Of a DNA stretch of 21,907 bases, positions 7,523 to 14,131 are shown piece by piece; position 1 is the first letter of the stretch; every line of letters begins with the position of its first letter. Source of the DNA: JAVWGW01 sp036655915. Its GTDB lineage: Bacteria; Actinomycetota; Coriobacteriia; Coriobacteriales; Eggerthellaceae. Made by a program: the position numbers and the translations under genes. Location: positions 1 through 21,907 of the forward strand of contig JAVVPE010000028.1 of the NCBI GenBank assembly GCA_036655915.1. The letters run 5' to 3'. The notes below the pieces were generated by a model. That model was not told the origin of the DNA and did not search any database. It saw nothing but the letters and a program-made list of their open reading frames with translations.

Positions 7523-8299
7523 ATGTTGGAACTTAAAGGCGTCTCGTTCGAAGTTCCGCTTAAGGAAGATTCGAGCAAGACCAAACGCATCATAGATGAT
7601 TTGTCGATTGTGATCGACGACGACAAATTCACCGTTATCACCGGCCCTAATGGCGGCGGAAAATCGACGCTGGCCAAGTTGATCATGGGCATCGAAATGC
7701 CCACTTCAGGTCGCATCTTTTTTGATGGCAGCGATATTACCGAACTTGACATTGCCGGGCGCGCCAAGCTGGGCATCGGTTACGGCTTTCAGCAGCCGGC
7801 CCGCTTCAAGGGCATGAACGTGAAGAAGCTGCTTGAAATTGCCGCTGGCCGCCGCCTGCCCATGCTGGCCTGCAACGAATACCTTTCCAAGGTAGGTCTG
7901 TGTTCGGCAAGCTATCTTACCCGCGAAGTGGACAAAAGCCTTTCGGGCGGAGAACTGAAACGTATCGAAATCGCCACCATCTTGGCGCGCGATCCGAAAT
8001 TGGCCATCTATGACGAACCGGAAGCGGGCATTGACCTGTGGAGCTTTGACCGGCTGACCGAAACATTCCGCGACATTCACGCCGCGCGCGACGGGCGTTC
8101 CATCGTGATTATTTCGCACCAAGAACGCATCATCGGTTTGGCCGACGACATCATATTGCTGCGCGATGGCCGCATCGAAGCCGCTGGCCCCACGGCAGAG
8201 ATTTTACCCCAGCTGGGATTTATTGCGAAAGACAACCCCAACTGCACTTTTACGCAACCAACCGAGCTGCACCTAACCGAAATTTCAACGAACTGTTAA
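7523..8299 (+). CDS. sufC: SufC, Fe-S cluster assembly ATPase
   Basis: This 258-residue ABC-type ATPase powers the SufB scaffold during Fe-S cluster assembly in the cytoplasm. It has Walker A GPNGGGKST (41-49), signature LSGGE (140-144), and Walker B LAIYDEPEAGID with the catalytic glutamate at 165; the switch histidine lies in IISHQE. The start MLELKGVSFEV is typical, and GGAG stands about 8 bases before the ATG. sufB follows after 13 bases with its own strong GGAGG site, so the two form an operon. No desulfurase (SufS), SufU/SufE or SufD gene is seen beside them. The KGMNVKKLL segment and overall length fit the short SufC of minimal systems. Confidence 0.92.
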   Translation: MLELKGVSFEVPLKEDSSKTKRIIDDLSIVIDDDKFTVITGPNGGGKSTLAKLIMGIEMPTSGRIFFDGSDITELDIAGRAKLGIGYGFQQPARFKGMNVKKLLEIAAGRRLPMLACNEYLSKVGLCSASYLTREVDKSLSGGELKRIEIATILARDPKLAIYDEPEAGIDLWSFDRLTETFRDIHAARDGRSIVIISHQERIIGLADDIILLRDGRIEAAGPTAEILPQLGFIAKDNPNCTFTQPTELHLTEISTNC

Positions 8300-8312
8300 C
8301 GAGGGAGGAACC

Positions 8313-9242
8313 ATGGCTGTAGATCTATCCCCTATCGATGCCGGCCTCTTGGAAGAAATCGCTGGCATGCATGGCTTGCCGAAGGGCGCCTTCAACATCC
8401 GTAAAGATGGCAAATTAGTCGAGCGCCATTCTTCGGCCAACATCGAAATCGAAACCAAGACCGACCACCCGGGCATCGACATCCGCATCAAAGCGGGCAC
8501 AAAGGGCGAAACGGTGTACATTCCCGTTATCGTTACGCAATCCGGCCTAAAAGATGTCGTTTACAACACCTTTTATGTGGGAGACGACTGCGACGTTACC
8601 ATTATCGCAGGCTGCGGCATCCACAACGAAAGCCACCAGGCTTCCCAGCACGATGGCATCCACAGCTTTTACTGCGGAAAAAACGCGCGGGTCAAGTATG
8701 TTGAAAAACACTACGGCGAAGGATCGGGCACGGGCGAGCGCATTTTAAACCCGGTCACCAACGTGTTTATGGAAGAAGGATCGCACTGCGAAATGGAGCT
8801 GACCCAGTTGCGCGGCGTTTCTTCCACTGTGCGCGACACCAATGCCGAACTGGCGGCGGGCGCGCGGCTGATATTAACCGAAAAGCTGCTGACGCACGAC
8901 CACCAAGTGGCCACATCTAACATGAAAGTTGAGCTTAAGGGCGACGATTCGAGCGTGCAGGTTATTTCGCGCAGCGTTGCCCAGGATTATTCGACCCAGG
9001 TGTTTAACCCTCTGGTTATTGGCGAAGCGGCCTGCCGCGGACACGTGCAGTGCGACGCCATCATCATGGGGCACGCCACGGTCAAGGCCATCCCTGGCAT
9101 TGAAGCGGCGTGCGAAGATGCGCTGCTGGTGCACGAAGCGGCTATCGGCAAAATTGCAGGGGATCAGATTGTTAAGCTGATGACCCTGGGATTGACCGAA
9201 GAAGAAGCCGAAAAGGAAATTTTGGAAGACTTCTTAAACTAG
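8313..9242 (+). CDS. sufB: Short SufB/SufD-family Fe-S scaffold protein
   Basis: At 309 residues this is much shorter than classical SufB (about 470-495) and lacks its N-terminal region, while the beta-helix core and the C-terminal SufC-contact segment are present (HEAAIGKIAGDQIVKLMTLGLTEEEAE, from 274). It has seven cysteines (93, 101, 121, 159, 241, 247, 267). By eye, the position of E. coli SufB Cys405 is Ala here, with Cys267 two residues later; this Cys is a candidate acceptor or ligand. The GCGIHNESHQASQHDGIH segment (100-117) is rich in possible ligands. Only SufC is encoded alongside, so the working unit is probably a SufC-SufB homodimeric scaffold like the minimal SMS systems of archaea and anaerobes. 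Its TAG stop shares a CTAG palindrome with the convergent gene. Confidence 0.88.
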   Translation: MAVDLSPIDAGLLEEIAGMHGLPKGAFNIRKDGKLVERHSSANIEIETKTDHPGIDIRIKAGTKGETVYIPVIVTQSGLKDVVYNTFYVGDDCDVTIIAGCGIHNESHQASQHDGIHSFYCGKNARVKYVEKHYGEGSGTGERILNPVTNVFMEEGSHCEMELTQLRGVSSTVRDTNAELAAGARLILTEKLLTHDHQVATSNMKVELKGDDSSVQVISRSVAQDYSTQVFNPLVIGEAACRGHVQCDAIIMGHATVKAIPGIEAACEDALLVHEAAIGKIAGDQIVKLMTLGLTEEEAEKEILEDFLN

Positions 9243-10189
9243 GCTGCTGTTGGTGTTACCGCATTGGCGCCTGCGGCGGCGGGGGTGGTTTGATCCACTG
9301 CCGCTGCTGCGGGCGCTGTTTGTGTTGCGGCGGCGGCGGCCGGGGTGGCTTCAGGCGTTGCCTGCTTCGAGCCTTCCGTTAAGGGAATGGCCGTCAGGTC
9401 CAGGGAAGAACCGAGCCACTTGCTTTCGATAACGGCGATGGTGCCATTGCTTGACAGGGTGGCAAGCGCTGTTCCTATAGCGGTTGACAAGGCCGTATTT
9501 GTTTTGGTGACGCCGATGGAATAGCCGCTGACCTGCTTCATCAACGCGACGATATGCATGTCGATGGCGTTGCTGTGGGCCACATACGAACCGATAACGG
9601 CATCGGCTGCCACGTAGGCTGCAGCACCGGTTTCAACCGAAGCGAATGCCGCCTTTAAGTCGGGCGAAGAAACAAGGGAAGCTTCCCCAAATTGGTTGTT
9701 GACTTCCCAGGCGCTCATGGAAGATGTTTGGGCGGCGATAAGCGGTGAGGCCTCGGGCGTGGGGATTGCCGTGGTGGCAGCCGGGGCAAACAGAGCTACG
9801 GCCGTTTGCACGTAGGGATCAGAAAGCCAGCAGGCAAAAGTTGTTGAGGTTTTATCAAGACCCATAACGATATCGACATCGCCCTTAGAAAGAGAGCCTT
9901 CGGGGTCGCTGCCCACGTCGACCACCTTTAAGCCAAGCCCCATTTCGTCGGCCAAGGCCGCAGCAATATCAACGTCGAGCCCCACTATTTTGCCCGAAAC
10001 CGAAGCGGCAAAGGGAGGATTTTGGGCATCGACGCCCACGCGCAGCGTTTTTTTCTCGCCGAGGGCTGGCGTGTCGACCGCAGCTGTTTTCGCAGGTGGT
10101 GTATAGCTTTGGCTTGCACAGGCGCACAGCGCGCCGGCCATGCCTACAGCCATTATGCAGCTGAGTATCAGCCTTAGGGATCGCTTCAT
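9239..10189 (-). CDS. Family-3 solute-binding lipoprotein (amino-acid type)
   Basis: This 316-residue protein binds a small polar solute, probably an amino acid, outside the cell for an ABC importer. The chosen ATG (10189) has GAGGAA 8 bases upstream; the frame is open further but without better sites. A signal peptide (MKRSLRLILSCIMAVGMAGA) ends in a lipobox-like LCAC, so the mature protein should be lipid-anchored. The SBP_bac_3 pattern is clear: TLRVGVDAQNPPFA, then GLDVDIAAALADEMG and GDVDIVMG. The last 40 or so residues are a low-complexity Ala-Thr-Pro tail, unusual because spacers normally sit next to the lipid anchor. No permease or ATPase is adjacent, so it is an orphan subunit. The ligand cannot be told from sequence. 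Confidence 0.85.
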   Translation of the reverse strand: MKRSLRLILSCIMAVGMAGALCACASQSYTPPAKTAAVDTPALGEKKTLRVGVDAQNPPFAASVSGKIVGLDVDIAAALADEMGLGLKVVDVGSDPEGSLSKGDVDIVMGLDKTSTTFACWLSDPYVQTAVALFAPAATTAIPTPEASPLIAAQTSSMSAWEVNNQFGEASLVSSPDLKAAFASVETGAAAYVAADAVIGSYVAHSNAIDMHIVALMKQVSGYSIGVTKTNTALSTAIGTALATLSSNGTIAVIESKWLGSSLDLTAIPLTEGSKQATPEATPAAAAATQTAPAAAAVDQTTPAAAGANAVTPTAA

Positions 10190-10236
10190 CACAGGCTTCC
10201 TCACTCTCATCTTCAACAGTAATGCTTCTTTCGACT

Positions 10237-10440
10237 GACCTAGTCTTTGCCCCCACACTCGCACACCGGGGACAAGCCGAAACGACCGGTTACCCTCTCG
10301 CCCGTGCGGCCGTATGCCACATTAGCGGGCGGTGCGTCTTACTTCTAGGATGCGCCATGCTCGTTTGCGAGACGAACCCGCAGAACTTACGTGGATCCTT
10401 TTGACCGCATCTGCCTTGGACTAGGGATTACTCCCGCAAC
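10237..10440 (+). ncRNA. Structured intergenic RNA, candidate raiA motif
   Basis: CCTAGTC (10239-10245) pairs with GACTAGG (10419-10425), closing about 190 bases that hold several nested stems: ACCGG/CCGGT (10265-10290), CGCCCG/CGGGCG (10299-10331), GTGCGTC/GATGCGC (10332-10355) and CTCG/CGAG (10360-10371). Several stems are extended or held by G-U pairs that work only for plus-strand RNA; on the minus strand they become C-A mismatches, so the transcript is read towards comF. A terminator follows at 10496-10520. The size, phylum and position before a comF gene fit the raiA motif, a class I remember as lying near raiA and comFC in Firmicutes and Actinobacteria. I cannot check this against the covariance model, and a 6S-type RNA is an alternative. 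TAATGC at 10220-10225 is a possible -10 element. Confidence 0.5.
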
Positions 10441-10473
10441 TACAGACTCGAAAGAAGTCAGCAACCAGTGTAG
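10440..10473. other. Nested hairpin downstream of the structured RNA
   Basis: CTACA (10440-10444) pairs with TGTAG (10469-10473) around an inner GACT/AGTC stem (10445-10459). It may be a 3' domain of the same transcript. Together with the terminator that follows, it suggests an RNA of up to about 290 bases. Confidence 0.4.
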
Positions 10474-10495
10474 CAGATTAGAAAAGCCCTGAAGT

Positions 10496-10520
10496 GAACT
10501 GCGTGAATTCTGCAGTTTTT
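10496..10520 (+). terminator. Rho-independent terminator after the structured RNA
   Basis: AACTGC (10497-10502), a 9-base loop, and GCAGTT (10512-10517) are followed by a T-run. It separates the RNA from comF and supports a free-standing plus-strand transcript, or an attenuated leader. Confidence 0.65.
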
Positions 10521-10569
10521 AGGGAAGAATGCAGGCGGAGGGTTTTGAAAAAGGGTGGCTGACAAGGGG

Positions 10570-10622
10570 TGTAAGGTTTTGAGGGGTTTGCTGTAAGGTT
10601 TTAGGCGGTTTGCTGTAAGGTT
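10570..10622 (+). repeat. Three direct repeats at 22-bp spacing upstream of comF
   Basis: TGTAAGGTT occurs at 10570, 10592 and 10614, exactly 22 bp apart, with the first two copies extending to TGTAAGGTTTT and sharing GGTTTGC between units. The spacing is about two helical turns, so a dimeric or oligomeric protein could bind all copies on one face. The last copy ends 19 bases before the comF ATG and overlaps the expected core promoter, which suggests repression or activation at that promoter. Confidence 0.7.
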
Positions 10623-10641
10623 GGTGGCCTATGCTGGGTGC

Positions 10642-11418
10642 ATGTTAGGAATACCGAAGACACCCCGCACAAGCGCGCGACAACAAGGCTTGCCGCAGGC
10701 CTATGTGCGCGCCGCAAGCGAAGTTATCACCGAAACTTTGTGGCCGACGCGCTGTGCCTTGTGCGATGCACCCGGAAGCCTTTTGTGCGACGCCTGCAAG
10801 CGCAGGCTTGGCTTCGTCGATTTCTGGCGCGCCTGCCCTGTGTGCGGCGCACCCCACGGCAGCGTTCAGTGTAGCGAGTGCAACCCCATCGCCTTGAAAA
10901 GCCTGGGGCGCAACCGTCTTCCTTTTGTGGCCTGCGTGTGCGTGGCGGAGTTTTCCCCCGACGTCGCACGGCTGGTGACCACCTATAAAGACCGGGGCGA
11001 AGTGCGGCTGGGGGCGCTTATTGCAGGCTTGATGGCGCAGGTGGTGCCACCTTTGTGGCCAGGCCAGATAGACGCGCTAAGCGTTATACCCGCCAGCGCG
11101 CGGGCGCTGCGCCGGCGCGGATTTGATCACGCGCAGCTTTTAGGTGATGCGCTTGCCGCCACGCTGGGGCTGCCGCAGATCGACGCGTTTGAACGGCCAC
11201 GCAGCAAGGATCAGCGGGCGCTTAACAAGGGTGCGCGGGCGGCCAACATGGAAGGGCGCTTTGTGCTGCGCGCTTGCGAGCGCGACCACTTACCGGCATC
11301 GATTCTGCTGGTCGATGACGTTTTTACCACGGGGGCTACGCTGTGCGCCGCCACCGATGCCCTGTTGGCGGCCGGTGTGCAAGAAGTGCGTTGCGCCACC
11401 TTTGCCCGCGTGTGGTAG
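10642..11418 (+). CDS. comFC: ComF-family double zinc-finger phosphoribosyltransferase-like protein
   Basis: This 258-residue protein has an N-terminal region with two four-cysteine clusters (Cys 38, 41, 49, 52 and Cys 65, 68, 77, 80), probably zinc-binding, then a phosphoribosyltransferase fold with the PRPP loop ILLVDDVFTTGATL at 221-234 and RRRGFDHAQLL at 158-168. The family is needed for DNA uptake in naturally competent bacteria, probably handling incoming single-stranded DNA, but is also kept in non-competent ones. I prefer the ATG at 10642 to the TTG at 10621. There is no clear ribosome binding site; instead TATGCT (10630-10635) ends 6 bases before the ATG, so the message may be leaderless. 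No other competence gene is in the window. Confidence 0.88.
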   Translation: MLGIPKTPRTSARQQGLPQAYVRAASEVITETLWPTRCALCDAPGSLLCDACKRRLGFVDFWRACPVCGAPHGSVQCSECNPIALKSLGRNRLPFVACVCVAEFSPDVARLVTTYKDRGEVRLGALIAGLMAQVVPPLWPGQIDALSVIPASARALRRRGFDHAQLLGDALAATLGLPQIDAFERPRSKDQRALNKGARAANMEGRFVLRACERDHLPASILLVDDVFTTGATLCAATDALLAAGVQEVRCATFARVW

Positions 11419-11471
11419 GCGGACGCTTAGTGGCGGGCGCAGCGAGTGCTTGGGCGGGCGCTGGCGTATGC

Positions 11472-11526
11472 GCGGGTGCTAGCGCTTCGTTACGATAGTG
11501 CGAAAACCGCGGATGAAGTGGTAGTT
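11472..11526. repeat. 55-bp duplicate, left of the gap (assembly artefact)
   Basis: These 55 bases are identical to 11627-11681. Both copies touch the run of N on one side. See the gap entry. Confidence 0.9.
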
Positions 11527-11626
11527 NNNNNNNNNNNNNNNNNNNNNNNNNNNNNNNNNNNNNNNNNNNNNNNNNNNNNNNNNNNNNNNNNNNNNNNNNN
11601 NNNNNNNNNNNNNNNNNNNNNNNNNN
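11527..11626. other. Assembly gap of exactly 100 N, probably false
   Basis: The gap is a round 100 N flanked by two identical 55-base sequences. This is what a scaffolder leaves when two contigs overlapping by one k-mer (55 is a common setting) are joined without merging. The true sequence is probably continuous, with one 55-bp copy and no missing DNA, leaving roughly 60 bases between the comF stop and the GH3 stop. Confidence 0.85.
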
Positions 11627-11681
11627 GCGGGTGCTAGCGCTTCGTTACGATAGTGCGAAAACCGCGGATGAAGTGGTAGTT
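11627..11681. repeat. 55-bp duplicate, right of the gap (assembly artefact)
   Basis: Second copy of the 55-base sequence at 11472-11526. It holds the final codons of the GH3 gene, whose TAG lies at 11636-11634, so the gene itself is not broken by the gap. Confidence 0.9.
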
Positions 11682-14018
11682 GAGCACATCGACCAGGCCG
11701 AAGATTACCTTCATATCCATGCCCGACATGGCAACGGAGCGCAGCGGGGTTTCCATAGCTGTTTCGCTGAGTTCTTCTTGCAGGGAAGGATTATCCTTGA
11801 CGATTTTTTTCAACAGGATGCGCAAGACCAGATGGACAAGCTTGCCCAGCGTCGATGTGCGCAAATCGCCAATGGTGGCGTTGATGGTATAGGGGCGCAT
11901 GGACGTGAGCTGCTTGGGGAAATCGCGCGCGTAAAGCTGCTTGAAATCTTCCAGGGAAAACCCTTGGGGGCTCACCTGGCGATAGCTGGGCAGATCGTCT
12001 GTTGCCGCCGGCTTGGCAAGGCCCCCGCGCGCCACGCGCGCACTTAAGCGCACATCGCGACTTGATGCCGCCACGCGAAGTTCGTATTCCCCCTGTTCAA
12101 CAACCCAATCCTGCAATGCGGTATCGAAGTGGGCAAAATCACGCAAAGCAAGCTCGAAGGAAACGGGGGCGGATTGACCCGGTTCAAGGGCAAGTTTCGT
12201 GAAACCGCGCAGCTGCTGCGGGGCCTTAAACACGCCCGGATTAAGGGGCGCCACATAAAGCTGCACGACTTCTTTGCCCGCGCAGCTGCCCTCGTTGCGC
12301 ACCGAACAGCTGACGCGCAGCGTGGATGCAGGGTCGTCGTCTGCGCCCTCTTTTGTTACGACAAGGTTTTCATAGGCGAAGCGCGTATAGGAAAGCCCGT
12401 AGCCAAAGGGGTAGGCCACGGCCGTGTGCGCGGCATCATAGAAGCGATAGCCCACAAAGATGCTTTCGGTGTAGAGGGCGCGGCGACCCTGCACGGGAAA
12501 AGCGCTGCCGCAGGGGGTGTCGGCCAAGCTGGCCGGCCAGGTTTCGGCCAATTTTCCCGAAGGATTTACGGTGCCCAATAGCAGGTTTGCCGTTGCATGC
12601 CCCCCTTGGCAGCCCGCAAGATAACTGAGCAAAATTGCGCGGGGCATTTCTTTATGGGGAATGATGAAGGGCGAGCCCCCTTGCAAGATCAAAACGGTGT
12701 TCGGATTTGCCGCGCACACGCGCTTGACCAGCGTGGCATGTGCCGCAGGAATTTCCATATCGCTGCGGTCGTAGCCTTCTGATTCCAAGGAATCAGGCAG
12801 GCCGATAAACAAAAGTGCCACAGCGTTTTGCGCGGCTTGTGCCACAGCCTCTTCGATAAGCGCTTCGCTTGATGCGCCGGTTTCGCGGTCGTAGCCTGCG
12901 GCATAATGCGCGTCTACGCCCGCTTCGCACAGCGCATCCCAGGTGGTGTCGAGCGCTATCGGGTTGATTTTTGAAGAACCGGCACCCTGGTAGCGCGGCT
13001 GTTTGGCAAACGCACCAATAACGGCCACGCGCGCTGTAACGTCCAGTGGAAGAATGCCGTCGTTTTCCAGCAGCACCGCCGACTGTTCGGCAATGCTGCG
13101 CGCAACAACAAGGTGCTCGGCCATGTCGCAGGTGTAGGCAAGCTGCTGGCCCGCATGGGCGCGATCGCACAGCGCCAACAGGTGGCGCACGGCGGCGTCA
13201 AGATCGTCGCGCGCAATGGTGCCCGCCTGTACCGCTGCGGCCACATCGAGGCGATAATCGATGCGCGTGCCCGGCATAACCAAATCGAGGCCGGCCGGCA
13301 AGCTTTCGTCGTTGGAATTAAGGGCACCCCAATCGGTAACAAACGCGCCTTCAAAACCCCATTCTTCGCGCGCAAGCTGCGACATAAGCCAGCTATCTTG
13401 CGAACAATAGCTGCCGTTGAGCAGGTTGTATGCCGTCATGAGCGTCCAGGGCTGCGCTGCGCGCACGGCAATTTCAAAGGCCTGCAGATACACTTCGCGC
13501 AAAGCACGATCGTCTATGACCGAATCGATGATAAGGCGGTTTGTTTCCTGGTTGTTGCCCGCAAAGTGCTTGAGCGACGTGCCCACGCCGCAGCTTTGCA
13601 CGCCCTGGATGTAGGCGGCGCCCAGATGCCCGGCCAAATAAGGGTCTTCGCTGAAATATTCAAAGTTGCGCCCGCACAAAGGGCTGCGCTTCATATTGAC
13701 GCCCGGCCCCAGCAGCATAGAGATGCCTTCTTTGCGGCATTCTTCCCCCAGAGCACGCCCCATGTTCTGCAGCAGGTTGATGTCGAAGGAACAGGCGCTG
13801 GCACTAGCAGTGGGAAACGAGGTGGCCGCAACGCTTTCGTTGAGCCCCAAGTTATCGCCCGCGCCTGCCTGTTTGCGCAGACCATGAGGGCCATCCGACA
13901 TCATGAAGGGGGAAATACCCCACTTTGCCAAATCGACAAGATGCCAATAATCAGCACCCGTGAGAAGAGCACATTTTTCTTCGAGCGTCATAGATTCTAT
14001 GATGTGGTCGCTGTTCAT
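11634..14018 (-). CDS. Glycoside hydrolase family 3 (beta-glucosidase-like)
   Basis: This 794-residue enzyme removes sugars from the non-reducing end of beta-glycosides. Seen directly: MSDGPHGLRK near 40-49, GPGVNMKRSPLCGRNFEYFSEDP (104-126), KHFAGNNQE (150-158), and the nucleophile Asp229 in FVTDWGALN. A second alpha/beta domain follows, with an Fn3-like domain after it (from VVQLYVAPL). The C-terminal 120 residues or so are an additional helical region seen in some gut-bacterial members. There is no signal peptide, so the substrate must enter the cell; the natural one (plant glycoside or oligosaccharide) is unknown. AGGAGG stands 8 bases before the ATG. A palindrome at 14070-14104 may be its operator. 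The 3' end lies in the duplicated gap flank but the frame is intact. Confidence 0.93.
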   Translation of the reverse strand: MNSDHIIESMTLEEKCALLTGADYWHLVDLAKWGISPFMMSDGPHGLRKQAGAGDNLGLNESVAATSFPTASASACSFDINLLQNMGRALGEECRKEGISMLLGPGVNMKRSPLCGRNFEYFSEDPYLAGHLGAAYIQGVQSCGVGTSLKHFAGNNQETNRLIIDSVIDDRALREVYLQAFEIAVRAAQPWTLMTAYNLLNGSYCSQDSWLMSQLAREEWGFEGAFVTDWGALNSNDESLPAGLDLVMPGTRIDYRLDVAAAVQAGTIARDDLDAAVRHLLALCDRAHAGQQLAYTCDMAEHLVVARSIAEQSAVLLENDGILPLDVTARVAVIGAFAKQPRYQGAGSSKINPIALDTTWDALCEAGVDAHYAAGYDRETGASSEALIEEAVAQAAQNAVALLFIGLPDSLESEGYDRSDMEIPAAHATLVKRVCAANPNTVLILQGGSPFIIPHKEMPRAILLSYLAGCQGGHATANLLLGTVNPSGKLAETWPASLADTPCGSAFPVQGRRALYTESIFVGYRFYDAAHTAVAYPFGYGLSYTRFAYENLVVTKEGADDDPASTLRVSCSVRNEGSCAGKEVVQLYVAPLNPGVFKAPQQLRGFTKLALEPGQSAPVSFELALRDFAHFDTALQDWVVEQGEYELRVAASSRDVRLSARVARGGLAKPAATDDLPSYRQVSPQGFSLEDFKQLYARDFPKQLTSMRPYTINATIGDLRTSTLGKLVHLVLRILLKKIVKDNPSLQEELSETAMETPLRSVAMSGMDMKVIFGLVDVLNYHFIRGFRTIVTKR

Positions 14019-14069
14019 AGCTTAAGCCTCCTGCGCGCACGACCCCCGCCGCAGCAGCGAGTGCCTTCC

Positions 14070-14104
14070 CCTTTGATGGTGTAAAAATACCACGAAATCA
14101 AAGG
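14070..14104. promoter_or_regulatory. Inverted repeat upstream of the GH3 gene, possible operator
   Basis: CCTTTGAT (14070-14077) and ATCAAAGG (14097-14104) are perfect inverted copies separated by 19 AT-rich bases. The site lies 52 to 86 bases before the GH3 start, in promoter position, and 27 bases after the stop of the upstream gene. It could bind a sugar-responsive repressor. No T-run follows, so a terminator is less likely. Confidence 0.4.
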
Positions 14105-14131
14105 ATGCGCTTGCGTGATGTGCGCTAAACC

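Noticed and set aside
10190..10440. Minus-strand riboswitch controlling the solute-binding lipoprotein
   Set aside because: I looked for lysine, SAM, cobalamin, glycine and T-box features on the minus strand and found none; wobble pairs in the stems favour the plus strand.
13113..14084. 323-residue plus-strand frame opposite the GH3 gene
   Set aside because: It is the antisense of a clear GH3 enzyme and shows only the His/Arg/Ala-rich composition typical of high-GC antisense frames.
14070..14104. Terminator for the GT2 gene
   Set aside because: The inverted repeat has a long 19-base middle and no T-run after it in either direction, so an operator is more likely.
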